A stretch of DNA of 15,717 nucleotides from assembly GCA_038063775.1 (NCBI GenBank), contig JBBTUK010000033.1:1-15717 (forward strand), written 5' to 3'. This stretch comes from UM-FILTER-42-9 sp038063775. GTDB lineage: Bacteria > Patescibacteriota > Minisyncoccia > Moranbacterales > UBA2206. Positions 1-5,119 of this stretch are shown here, piece after piece (the first letter of the stretch is position 1; each line of letters begins with the position of its first letter). Below the pieces are notes generated by a model. The model worked only from the letters and a program-made list of their open reading frames with translations, was not told the origin of the DNA and searched no databases. A program made the translations under genes and the position numbers.

Positions 1-6
1 AAATTT

Positions 7-30
7 AGCCGATTTCTCGGCTTTATTTTT
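7..30 (+). terminator. Intrinsic terminator-like hairpin
   Basis: AGCCGA (7-12) and TCGGCT (17-22) form a perfect 6-bp stem with a TTTC loop, followed by TTATTTTT. It probably ends a plus-strand transcript that enters from outside the window, just before the broken tRNA copy. The parent gene is not visible. Confidence 0.55.
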
Positions 31-40
31 AAAAGGCAAA

Positions 41-186
41 TATTCCGCGGTAGCTTCAGCCAAAGGCTGACCACCAGGGGTGGCAATGCCGTGTCCGCCT
101 CCGGCGGAGTAGAACAGTTTCCGCCTTATCCCAAAGGCAAATGAGCCTCTGGCTCAAAAGGCGGACCAGCCTTCGGCTGGGACTGT
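41..186 (+). pseudogene. Broken copy of the tRNA-Asn 5' half, split by palindromes
   Basis: Segments 41-55, 84-88, 109-119 and 181-186, read in order with the intervening DNA removed, give a 37-base sequence. It matches 455-491 (3 bases of flank plus the tRNA-Asn 5' exon) at 36 positions; the one difference is A for G in the D-stem. The removed pieces are 56-83, 89-108 and 120-180, all made largely of short palindromes. The copy ends at GACTGT, the last bases before the group I intron in the intact gene downstream. No intron and no 3' half follow it, so it cannot give a normal tRNA. I infer a duplicated 5' exon that later collected palindromic insertions. Chance similarity is very unlikely given the collinear match. 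Confidence 0.85.
56..180. repeat. Cluster of 15-nt palindromes (6-bp stem, 3-nt loop)
   Basis: Four units share the form NNNGCC-NNN-GGCNNN with complementary flanks: TCAGCCAAAGGCTGA (56-70), TCCGCCTCCGGCGGA (94-108), TGAGCCTCTGGCTCA (142-156) and CCAGCCTTCGGCTGG (166-180). A related 13-nt unit is CCACCAGGGGTGG (71-83). TCCGCCTT (120-127) and AAGGCGGA (158-165) form an outer stem that looks like one more unit opened by a nested insertion. Stem sequences differ while the architecture is constant. They lie between collinear pieces of a tRNA copy, so they behave like insertions. I saw no further GC-rich units of this kind in the window. Confidence 0.8.
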
Positions 187-205
187 AAAAAGTTAATATT
201 AAAAA

Positions 206-451
206 ATGTTTGCAGTTTACGTCTTAAGAAGTTTGAAGAATAAAAAAAGATACATTGGTTATACTTCAAAAAATCCACTCGAACGTTTAAATGAGCACAA
301 TCGAGGCTGTAACAAGTGGTCAAGAGAAAACAAGCCATTTGTTATAATTCATGTCGAAGAATATACTAACAAGGAAGAAGCAATACAAAGAGAGAATTTT
401 TTGAAGTCTGGTCAAGGTAGAAAATGGCTAGATGAAAATATCGAAAACTAA
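206..451 (+). CDS. Small GIY-YIG endonuclease-family protein
   Basis: This 81-residue protein is essentially one GIY-YIG nuclease domain of the short, stand-alone type (UPF0213/YhbQ-like). The N-terminus has VYVL with Tyr5, then RYIGYT (Tyr16, Gly18), then the ERLNEHN helix with the expected catalytic Arg27 and His31. Near the C-terminus RENFLKSGQGRKWL carries Glu63, the expected metal-binding residue. In the family these domains cut DNA with one divalent metal; some act in homing or repair, while many single-domain members have no assigned role. It ends 7 bases before the tRNA-Asn gene and begins 19 bases after the broken copy of the tRNA 5' half, so it sits between two direct repeats. That context suggests mobility or a link to the adjacent group I intron, but no recognition domain is visible. 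Confidence 0.88.
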   Translation: MFAVYVLRSLKNKKRYIGYTSKNPLERLNEHNRGCNKWSRENKPFVIIHVEEYTNKEEAIQRENFLKSGQGRKWLDENIEN

Positions 452-457
452 ATATAT

Positions 458-736
458 TCCGCGGTAGCTCAATGGTAGAGCAGTTGACTGTGAGATAAAC
501 GCAGCTCTATTGGGAAACTAATAGATAAACTTTTCGGGATAACGGTGAAGGCTAAGTCTTTCGAGATAAGCTAATACCGTGGGAACCTCGACGCATCGTC
601 GAGGGCGCCGTAGAGACTAGATACCGAAATACCTAAATCAATTAATTTTGAAATGGTAAAGATATAGTCCACCCTTATTGGAAACAGTAAGACAAGTGTA
701 ATCAATTGGTTGCAGGTTCGAGTCCTGCCCGCGGAG
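458..736 (+). tRNA. tRNA-Asn(GUU), interrupted by a group I intron
   Basis: The exons are 458-491 and 699-736. The acceptor stem TCCGCGG (458-464) pairs with CCGCGGA (729-735), and G736 is the discriminator. The D-arm is GCTC/GAGC around AATGGTA. The anticodon stem GTTGA (483-487) pairs with TCAAT (702-706). The joined loop is CTGTTAA, giving anticodon GTT. The T-arm is GCAGG-TTCGAGT-CCTGC (712-728). The intron lies between anticodon positions 35 and 36. CCA is not encoded (the next bases are CCCA), so a CCA-adding enzyme would be needed. Read unspliced, the loop would look like CTGTGAG with a false His anticodon. An intrinsic terminator follows at 748. No strong promoter is evident in the 7-bp gap after the nuclease gene, so co-transcription from upstream is likely. 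Confidence 0.93.
492..698 (+). ncRNA. Group I self-splicing intron, probably subgroup IC3
   Basis: The exon bases CTGT (488-491) pair with the internal guide GCAG (501-504), giving the hallmark U-G pair at the 5' splice site. The intron ends in G698. The R-type element TAGAGACTAGATA (611-623) supplies GACTA (615-619) for P7, paired with TAGTC (665-669) inside the S-type element AAGATATAGTCC (659-670). P2 is CTATT-GGGAAACT-AATAG. A 7-bp hairpin CCTCGAC/GTCGAGG precedes the R element. P9 is CTTATTG-GAAA-CAGTAAG. P2 with a GGGAAA loop and the R/S wording resemble the Azoarcus tRNA-Ile intron as I remember it. There is no internal reading frame. Splicing would restore the tRNA-Asn anticodon loop. 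Confidence 0.92.
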
Positions 737-747
737 CCCACTATTTT

Positions 748-773
748 AAGGCTTATTCAAAGCCTTATTTTTA
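748..773 (+). terminator. Intrinsic terminator after tRNA-Asn
   Basis: AAGGCTT (748-754) and AAGCCTT (760-766) form a 7-bp stem with a 5-nt loop, followed by ATTTTTAT. It lies 12 bases after the tRNA discriminator and would end the tRNA precursor. Confidence 0.8.
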
Positions 774-813
774 TACCCAAGTAGGATGTTAAAAATTTTC
801 GTGGTAAAGTATA

Positions 814-819
814 TATAAT
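814..819 (+). promoter_or_regulatory. Promoter -10 box for the HD-domain gene
   Basis: TATAAT lies 17 bases before the ATG at 837. The predicted RNA start near 826 would leave a leader of about 10 nt. No good -35 box is seen. Confidence 0.5.
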
Positions 820-836
820 GGGAATCTCAAAATTTT

Positions 837-1718
837 ATGCCACATCAGGAAGGAGAAACACAATTTATTAAAAACCCGGAAAAGGCAACGGAAGATGCCT
901 TGCGCCAGAAAATATTGGACAGCCTTGAGCAAACCGACCCTCGCGAGCGGGTGGATGAAGAAATTATTAAAAAATTGCTTTTGCTCGAACGAAATTCTAA
1001 ATTCAATGAAGATTCCCGTAAGATCGCGCGAGGCATGGATAATGTTTTTAGTTTTTTGGAAAAACACCACGCTCCCCGTTATCCGCAACTGGTTTTTTCA
1101 GAAAAACAAAAGTCAGAAGGCCGCCAAGCTGCAATATTACACGATGTCGGCAAATCAGGTCCGGCTAATGCGACTAAAGAAGAGAGTGAAACAACCGTGA
1201 GACTTTTTGCCCAAGAACAGATAAGAGATCCGAACTTATCTGTCCAAGAGGCAGTAGATGGTTCATTTAGCGAAAATGAGAGAAGCAAAATTTTCGACTG
1301 CTTAAAAAGTCTTGACATCAGTCCAAGCATGACCATTCGTCAGCTATGGGATTGCCACGCTCAATGGACCCGCGATATATTGGAAAAATATCCTTCAGGA
1401 TTAAGCGAGCGCGTTCGGATTATCGCCGGCTCCCATCATATTGATCGTGGCATCAATCCATATTTTCTAACCGAATCGGAAATTCCTCTTCAGTCCAACA
1501 TCATTGGAACCATAGAAGAATATATCGATGCTATCGAGGAGCGGGTTCTAATGGCTGTTGACCAATATGAAGCCTTGGTTAGAAGAAAGGAGTCAACACA
1601 TGAAATAGCTATTACTTTGGTACGCCAAAATTTAGCTAAATTCAAACAAAAAGACCTGACGCGATTAATTTGCGACGTTATTGATGAATTGGGACGGGAG
1701 AAAACGCTTTTTCTTTAG
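837..1718 (+). CDS. HD-domain (HD-GYP-like) phosphohydrolase
   Basis: This 293-residue soluble protein has an HD metal-binding core. AAILHDVGKSG carries His102-Asp103 and the following G-K pair. His174 in WDCHAQW and SHHIDRGINPYF (His200, His201) are further candidate ligands. AVDQYEALVRRKE (Asp242) matches the fifth motif in the HD-GYP class, where a D-x-Y-x-A-L helix follows the diagnostic HH-E-DG-GYP segment. Here that segment reads HHIDRGINPYF, so the GYP signature is degenerate. Family members hydrolyse phosphate esters, including cyclic di-GMP, but the substrate cannot be named here. Residues 1-90 form a charged helical N-terminus with no receiver or sensor domain that I recognise. The ATG was chosen because a TATAAT box lies just upstream. 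It appears monocistronic. Confidence 0.78.
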   Translation: MPHQEGETQFIKNPEKATEDALRQKILDSLEQTDPRERVDEEIIKKLLLLERNSKFNEDSRKIARGMDNVFSFLEKHHAPRYPQLVFSEKQKSEGRQAAILHDVGKSGPANATKEESETTVRLFAQEQIRDPNLSVQEAVDGSFSENERSKIFDCLKSLDISPSMTIRQLWDCHAQWTRDILEKYPSGLSERVRIIAGSHHIDRGINPYFLTESEIPLQSNIIGTIEEYIDAIEERVLMAVDQYEALVRRKESTHEIAITLVRQNLAKFKQKDLTRLICDVIDELGREKTLFL

Positions 1719-1820
1719 ATATCAATTTCAAAGAGTTTTTTTGCGAAATAATTCTATTTTAAGCAATGAAGGATTACTTTTTTTGCATTTTCTGATAAGA
1801 TAAAGCACTTTGGCCGACAT
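1719..1820. other. Intergenic spacer, no gene seen
   Basis: This is AT-rich sequence with several T-runs (for example 1735-1742 and 1778-1785) but no stable hairpin in front of them. I see no clear terminator for the HD gene and no reading frame worth calling. Confidence 0.4.
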
Positions 1821-1849
1821 TTGGCAAAAAATAATCCTCGTGCTATACT
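1821..1849 (+). promoter_or_regulatory. Promoter of the cold-shock gene
   Basis: The -35 TTGGCA (1821-1826), a 17-bp spacer and -10 TATACT (1844-1849), preceded by the extended -10 motif TGC, make a near-consensus sigma-70 promoter. RNA should start near 1856, leaving an untranslated leader of about 78 nt, long for this window. Long leaders are typical of cold-shock mRNAs in other bacteria, where they change structure with temperature. Confidence 0.78.
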
Positions 1850-1933
1850 AAACAGGCACTATGGCATGCAGCCAAAGCGTAGTCGAACTTTTTTGCATCG
1901 TAAAAATGTGCACTTAACTAAATTCAAATCACA

Positions 1934-2134
1934 ATGGAACAAGGAACAATCAAAAGACTGACAGATCGCGGATTCGGCTTCATCGCTCGCGAGGGCGAGG
2001 AAAAAGACCTTTTCTTTCATTCGAATGAACTCCAAGGAGTTCAGTTCAGTGAACTGAAGGAAGGCGACAAAGTCCAGTTTGAGGTAACGGAAAGTCCTAA
2101 AGGACCAAACGCCACCAAGGTATCACGAGTATAA
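1934..2134 (+). CDS. Cold-shock domain protein (CspA family)
   Basis: This 66-residue protein is a single cold-shock (OB-fold) domain of the usual length. It has RNP1 as GFGFI (residues 13-17) and RNP2 as DLFFH (25-29), the aromatic patches that bind single-stranded RNA and DNA. The ends GTIKRLTDRGFGFI and GDKVQFEVTESPKGPNATKV are typical. Members act as nucleic-acid chaperones that melt mRNA structure, constitutively or after cold shock. The gene has its own strong promoter, a leader of about 78 nt and a strong terminator, so it is a single-gene unit. No Shine-Dalgarno site is seen before the ATG. Which csp paralogue this is cannot be told. Confidence 0.96.
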   Translation: MEQGTIKRLTDRGFGFIAREGEEKDLFFHSNELQGVQFSELKEGDKVQFEVTESPKGPNATKVSRV

Positions 2135-2152
2135 AAAATTCTCTTATTGAAA

Positions 2153-2186
2153 AAAATCACCCCGCCTAAGTGGGGTGATTTTAATT
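2153..2186 (+). terminator. Strong intrinsic terminator after csp
   Basis: AAAATCACCCC (2153-2163) pairs perfectly with GGGGTGATTTT (2172-2182) around an 8-nt loop, with a T-rich tail. The flanking A-run means it could also work in the other direction. Confidence 0.88.
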
Positions 2187-2321
2187 AACGGAAAAGTAAA
2201 CACTCGGATTAATTTCCGGCGGAATAATTTTTTTGATCGGCTTTTCATAATCAAAAATAAAACATATACTTTTCCAACCTTTTGTATTATAATTAATGCT
2301 GCCGAAGTTAACTTTTAAAGA
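2181..2321 (-). pseudogene. Possible minus-strand gene remnant
   Basis: On the minus strand an open frame of 46 codons runs from a TGA at 2322-2324 to a TAA at 2181-2183. It reads like protein, with segments such as GWKSICFIFDYEKP and IIPPEINPSVYFSVN, but has no ATG. It lies back to back with csp and overlaps the promoter area of the next gene. I do not recognise a family. It could be the 3' end of a lost gene or a chance open frame in AT-rich DNA. Confidence 0.22.
2288..2293 (+). promoter_or_regulatory. Promoter -10 box for the gene at 2330
   Basis: TATAAT predicts an RNA start near 2300 and a leader of about 30 nt before the TTG start at 2330. There is no good -35 match at standard spacing. 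Confidence 0.45.
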
Positions 2322-2329
2322 TCAATAAA

Positions 2330-3484
2330 TTGCTCAAAAATAAAATTAAAACTTTCTGGGCGTTTATCATTATTTTGCTGGTAGCATCTTTCACGGGTAG
2401 CCTGCTTTGGATCAAGGCCGAATATACGACACTTGAAACCGCTCAGCCGGTTATGCAAAAAAGGCGTTCCAAAAAACCGATGGCTTTCCAAAAGATCGAA
2501 AGACCAATTCCTGCGCCGGTTTCCATGGGGCGTCTCAAGACCCAGGGCTGCGTGGCCGATGGATTGCTTTCGGAATACAATCCGGATTGGGAGCAATTCG
2601 CGGCGCTCATAAACCGCTCCAATTGCTATTATCTTCATCGCGCCATCGAAACCTGGGCCAAGCCGCCCGACTTTGAAACGGTGGAATACCAAATGGGACA
2701 AATCACCAAAAAAGACGTGGTGTATGGGATGTTTTTGGCCGAAGCTCTCCGCCCCGGGGCGGAATATTATAGCAATTTGGAAAACCGCAAATTTGACTTC
2801 AGCAAAATGTGCCAGGAGGGCAGCGACGGAACTTGGGGTCCGCGCACTTGCCAGGCGGATTTTGGCAGTGGCGAATACCGGGAATATCTCAGCTATATAA
2901 CCCGGCGGGCAATCGATCTGGGCATCCAGAGCTTTACCTTCGGCCAAATCTACCGGCAAGAAGGCGGCGGGCGAAATTACGTTCCAAAAATTGTCAAAGA
3001 TATTCGCGATTATGCTAAGAAGAAAAAAATAAATGTAGTCATCGGCGCGCAAACCGGCGATATAACCGATCCGGATTATTTGAGACTCTTTGACTATATT
3101 GAAGGCGGAGTGGGGATTGACGGTGAAGGCAGAATTGAAACCGGCCCGTGCCTTTCCACCAAGGGCAGCTGCTGGGCGCTGCTTTGGCACGAAAATTTTT
3201 CCAGTAAAGCTAAAAATGTTTTGCTCCACCTGGATTGGACCGGCGTAACTTATGACGATCTGGATATTTTTGCCCGGATGAGCCAAGAAAAGAGAGCCGA
3301 GACGCTCCAAAATTTATATACTCAATTTACCGCCAAAAATATGGGTTTTTTACTGCCGATTTTCGGGGTTTTAGATCCGAATAATGGCGGCTGTTACGGA
3401 CCGAAGAAGCGCTTCTATTCGCCGGATAACCGTTACAAGTGTCGGGATGAGGATGCGATCAACTCCATCCTTTCACGCGGATAA
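2330..3484 (+). CDS. Membrane-anchored extracytoplasmic protein, unknown function
   Basis: This 384-residue protein starts at TTG, the only plausible initiator close to the TATAAT box. Residues 8-28 form a signal anchor after a Lys-rich N-terminus, so the rest is outside the membrane. That part has eight cysteines (74, 99, 161, 174, 274, 281, 355, 371), an even number in line with disulfides. The middle alternates strands and helices: YLSYITRRAIDLGIQSFTFG, then a Lys-rich helix, INVVIGAQTGDI, YIEGGVG, NVLLHLDWTG and GFLLPIFGVLDP. This resembles a TIM-barrel glycosidase-like fold, but no catalytic motif is definite. The envelope-rich neighbourhood fits a wall or surface role. I do not recognise a named family. 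No terminator is obvious downstream. Confidence 0.72.
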   Translation: MLKNKIKTFWAFIIILLVASFTGSLLWIKAEYTTLETAQPVMQKRRSKKPMAFQKIERPIPAPVSMGRLKTQGCVADGLLSEYNPDWEQFAALINRSNCYYLHRAIETWAKPPDFETVEYQMGQITKKDVVYGMFLAEALRPGAEYYSNLENRKFDFSKMCQEGSDGTWGPRTCQADFGSGEYREYLSYITRRAIDLGIQSFTFGQIYRQEGGGRNYVPKIVKDIRDYAKKKKINVVIGAQTGDITDPDYLRLFDYIEGGVGIDGEGRIETGPCLSTKGSCWALLWHENFSSKAKNVLLHLDWTGVTYDDLDIFARMSQEKRAETLQNLYTQFTAKNMGFLLPIFGVLDPNNGGCYGPKKRFYSPDNRYKCRDEDAINSILSRG

Positions 3485-3491
3485 CAGATTT

Positions 3492-3620
3492 TTATTTGAG
3501 ATGGGCGTTGAAAAAATCCAAAGTTCTTTGCATGACTAAACTTTGGCATTTATGAAGGTGTGCGGTTCGCCCGGGTATTCGTAATAAGTTATTTCTTTCC
3601 CTTTCAGGGGCTGTATTAAT
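3492..3620 (-). pseudogene. Remnant of an alpha/beta-hydrolase C-terminus
   Basis: Read on the minus strand, one frame gives LKGKEITYYEYPGEPHTFINA followed by a stop. A second frame then gives MQRTLDFFNAHLK and a stop at 3492-3494. Together they look like the end of a dienelactone-hydrolase or prolyl-oligopeptidase type enzyme. EYPGEPHTF would carry the catalytic His, and the last helix commonly reads like RTLDFFNAHL. The two parts are joined by a frameshift near 3533-3545, and no upstream catalytic domain remains. It is therefore a decayed fragment. The plus-strand DNA has no competing gene. Confidence 0.55.
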
Positions 3621-3782
3621 AATACAACAAAAAAACATTTTTATACCGCTAATCTATCCCGTGTTATATCAGGCAATTAATTAAGTTGGTAAAAAATAAA
3701 AATGAGCTTCGGAACACAAAATCCCAAGCGCCTATATTCAGCGCTTTATATAATTTTCAATTCCGAGTATTATAGAAAATAG
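3621..3782. other. Spacer between remnant and next promoter
   Basis: There is no convincing gene here. Two palindromes are seen: TGTATT-AAT-AATACA (3612-3626), with the same 6-3-6 design as the GC-rich units at 56-180, and AAGCGC/GCGCTT (3726-3731 and 3741-3746) with a 9-nt loop and only a weak T-tract. The second could be a poor terminator. Confidence 0.4.
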
Positions 3783-3811
3783 TTGATTTTTTCCTCAAAA
3801 TATGCTATAAT
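3783..3811 (+). promoter_or_regulatory. Promoter upstream of the lysozyme-like gene
   Basis: TTGATT (3783-3788), a 17-bp spacer and TATAAT (3806-3811), with TGC extending the -10, give a strong promoter. RNA should start near 3818. A terminator hairpin lies only about 20 nt into the transcript. Confidence 0.72.
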
Positions 3812-3835
3812 GAGGTCGTGAGTGGAAAATACGGG

Positions 3836-3856
3836 ACGGGTGAAAACCCGTTTTTT
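3836..3856 (+). terminator. Leader terminator/attenuator before the lysozyme-like gene
   Basis: ACGGGT (3836-3841) and ACCCGT (3846-3851) form a 6-bp stem with a GAAA tetraloop, followed by TTTTT. It would stop RNA about 38 nt after the predicted start at 3818 and 25 nt before the ATG at 3881. A second TATAAT (3871-3876) follows and could give a leaderless transcript that avoids it. Confidence 0.62.
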
Positions 3857-3870
3857 GCTTGTTTTAAAGC

Positions 3871-3876
3871 TATAAT
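3871..3876 (+). promoter_or_regulatory. Second -10 box, just before the ATG at 3881
   Basis: TATAAT, 4 bases before the ATG, predicts an RNA start at or just past the start codon. No good -35 is seen, so this is weaker evidence than the promoter at 3783. Confidence 0.3.
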
Positions 3877-3880
3877 TCAT

Positions 3881-4537
3881 ATGAAATTAAACGATATCAA
3901 AAAATCAATTCATCCCGTTAAATTATTGAGCATTGCTCAAAATTTCGCTTGGCGGGAATTTAATGGGGTAAAAAAATTTTTCAAAAAGGATTTTAACTTG
4001 CCTCCGATTGAAGATGTTCTTTATGTCCTGCTCTTTTTATTCTCAATAACTTTTGGCGCATTTTTGTTTGGCATCGGAGAAAAAATCAAGAATGAAAGAG
4101 ATGCTCCTATTGTCAGATATAACTTGCCATCAAAAATGGAAAAGCAAGTACGGAAAATGGTGGCCGATCATCCGATTGAGGAAATGGTTCCCTATATTTC
4201 CGACCAAGACAAAGATGTGGCGGCCTACTTGGTGGCCATCGCCAAAAAGGAAAGCAATTGGGGAAAATTTTCTCCGAAAAAAGACGGAAAAGAGTGCTAC
4301 AATTATTGGGGCTATCGCGGAACTTACAATCAGACCCAGTCGGGCTACAGCTGTTTTGATTCGCCGGAGCAAGCTGTTCGGGTGGTGGGGGAAAGGATCG
4401 GCGAATTGATCGACCAGGACATTGATTCTCCCCAAAAAATGGTAGTCTGGAAATGCGGACGTGTTTGTTCGGCGCACAGCTCTTACTCCGTCGCCAAATG
4501 GATACAGGATGTCGATCTGTATTACAGGAAATTTTAA
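3881..4537 (+). CDS. Membrane-anchored lysozyme-like (transglycosylase-fold) protein
   Basis: The ATG at 3881 gives 218 residues. An upstream in-frame GTG at 3818 would add 21 residues but coincides with the expected RNA start and puts a terminator hairpin inside the gene, so I reject it. Residues 1-46 are basic and probably cytoplasmic, residues 47-65 are a membrane segment, and the rest lies outside. The domain at about 110-215 contains VAAYLVAIAKKESNWG, whose Glu124 fits the catalytic acid of lysozyme-like enzymes. NYWGYRG and SPEQAVRVVGERIGELI follow as in peptidoglycan-lytic domains of this fold. The cysteine pairs 139/158 and 192/196 suggest disulfides. Probable role: cutting or remodelling cell-wall glycan. 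The exact reaction is not proven. Confidence 0.75.
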   Translation: MKLNDIKKSIHPVKLLSIAQNFAWREFNGVKKFFKKDFNLPPIEDVLYVLLFLFSITFGAFLFGIGEKIKNERDAPIVRYNLPSKMEKQVRKMVADHPIEEMVPYISDQDKDVAAYLVAIAKKESNWGKFSPKKDGKECYNYWGYRGTYNQTQSGYSCFDSPEQAVRVVGERIGELIDQDIDSPQKMVVWKCGRVCSAHSSYSVAKWIQDVDLYYRKF

Positions 4538-4556
4538 TCTCTTTTAAATTGGGAAA

Positions 4557-4580
4557 AAAGAGTCATAGGCTCTGTTTTTT
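4557..4580 (+). terminator. Intrinsic terminator after the lysozyme-like gene
   Basis: AGAGTC (4559-4564) and GGCTCT (4568-4573) form a 6-bp stem with one G-U pair and a 3-nt loop, followed by G and six Ts. It separates this gene from the DUF2062 gene. Confidence 0.65.
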
Positions 4581-4600
4581 GCAATAAAAAAAACGAAAAA

Positions 4601-4609
4601 TGGTATAAT
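4601..4609 (+). promoter_or_regulatory. Extended -10 promoter for the DUF2062-M23 pair
   Basis: TGGTATAAT is a consensus -10 with the TGn extension. TTGCAA at 4579-4584 could be a poorly spaced (19 bp) -35. The predicted leader is about 18 nt. Confidence 0.58.
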
Positions 4610-4633
4610 CAGTGTACTAGAAAATCTAAGCTC

Positions 4634-5119
4634 ATGATAAAAAAGATTAAAGATTTTTCCAAGCGTTTCTTTCTGATTAATGATACTCCGCACAAAGTCG
4701 CCGCCGGGGCGGCGCTCGGAGTCTTTTTGGGTATCATGCCCGGGGAGGGCGTGGCCACGACGCTCGTTCTGGCTTCGGTTTTAAAGTTCAACCGGCTAGC
4801 TGCGACGGCGGGGGTACTCGCGACCAATATTTGGGGTACGTTTTTAGCTTTGCCGCCGGCCGCGGCGGCTGGCGGATTTTTGTTCGGTGAATCCCCAAAA
4901 AAACTGATCGAGGAATTTCAATCTACTTATCATTTGGGCCTGAAATTTTTTTTCAGCAAAGCCGTTCTTTTGGATATTGCGCTACCACTGGTAATCGGTT
5001 TTTTTATCGTGGTCGGAGTTATCGCGCTGGCCGTCTATCTGCTCCTCATTTTCTATCTGGTGAAATACAAGAAAGAACAGCACGTGCTGGAAAGCGGTTC
5101 GGAAAAGATAACCATATGA
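4634..5119 (+). CDS. DUF2062 family membrane protein
   Basis: This 161-residue integral membrane protein has the DUF2062 (PF09835) signature: after a basic amphipathic N-terminus comes TPHKVAAGAALGVFLGIMPGEG, followed by hydrophobic segments with small residues (about 41-62 and 66-84) and two more membrane segments (about 108-118 and 119-141). The C-terminus is charged and cytoplasmic. The biochemical role of the family is unknown; some members are fused to glycosyltransferases. Its stop overlaps the next start as ATGA, so it is translationally coupled to an M23 peptidase, pointing to an envelope role. It starts about 18 nt after the predicted RNA start, with no Shine-Dalgarno site. Confidence 0.85.
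   Translation: MIKKIKDFSKRFFLINDTPHKVAAGAALGVFLGIMPGEGVATTLVLASVLKFNRLAATAGVLATNIWGTFLALPPAAAAGGFLFGESPKKLIEEFQSTYHLGLKFFFSKAVLLDIALPLVIGFFIVVGVIALAVYLLLIFYLVKYKKEQHVLESGSEKITI

Noticed and set aside
56..180. CRISPR-like array
   Set aside because: The repeated units differ in sequence, are 15 nt or shorter, and are not separated by uniform spacers. They are palindromes inserted in a tRNA copy.
126..338. Minus-strand open frame across the palindromes and the GIY-YIG gene
   Set aside because: It overlaps a clear nuclease domain and repeats, and its translation has no recognisable features.
458..500. tRNA-His with anticodon GTG
   Set aside because: The loop CTGTGAG appears only if the intron is ignored. 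The stem partner and T-arm lie 200 bases later, and the spliced loop gives GTT (Asn).
2296..2328. Ten-codon upstream frame ending 1 base before the TTG start
   Set aside because: Its ATG lies before the RNA start predicted from the TATAAT box (about 2300), so it is probably not transcribed.
2315..3310. Long open frame on the minus strand (331 codons)
   Set aside because: It is antisense to the plus-strand protein at 2330-3484, which has a signal anchor and domain-like composition. The minus-strand translation shows no motif.
3818..3880. GTG start at 3818 for the lysozyme-like protein
   Set aside because: It coincides with the expected RNA start and would place a terminator hairpin and U-run in the coding region. 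The ATG at 3881 begins a sensible basic N-terminus before the membrane helix.
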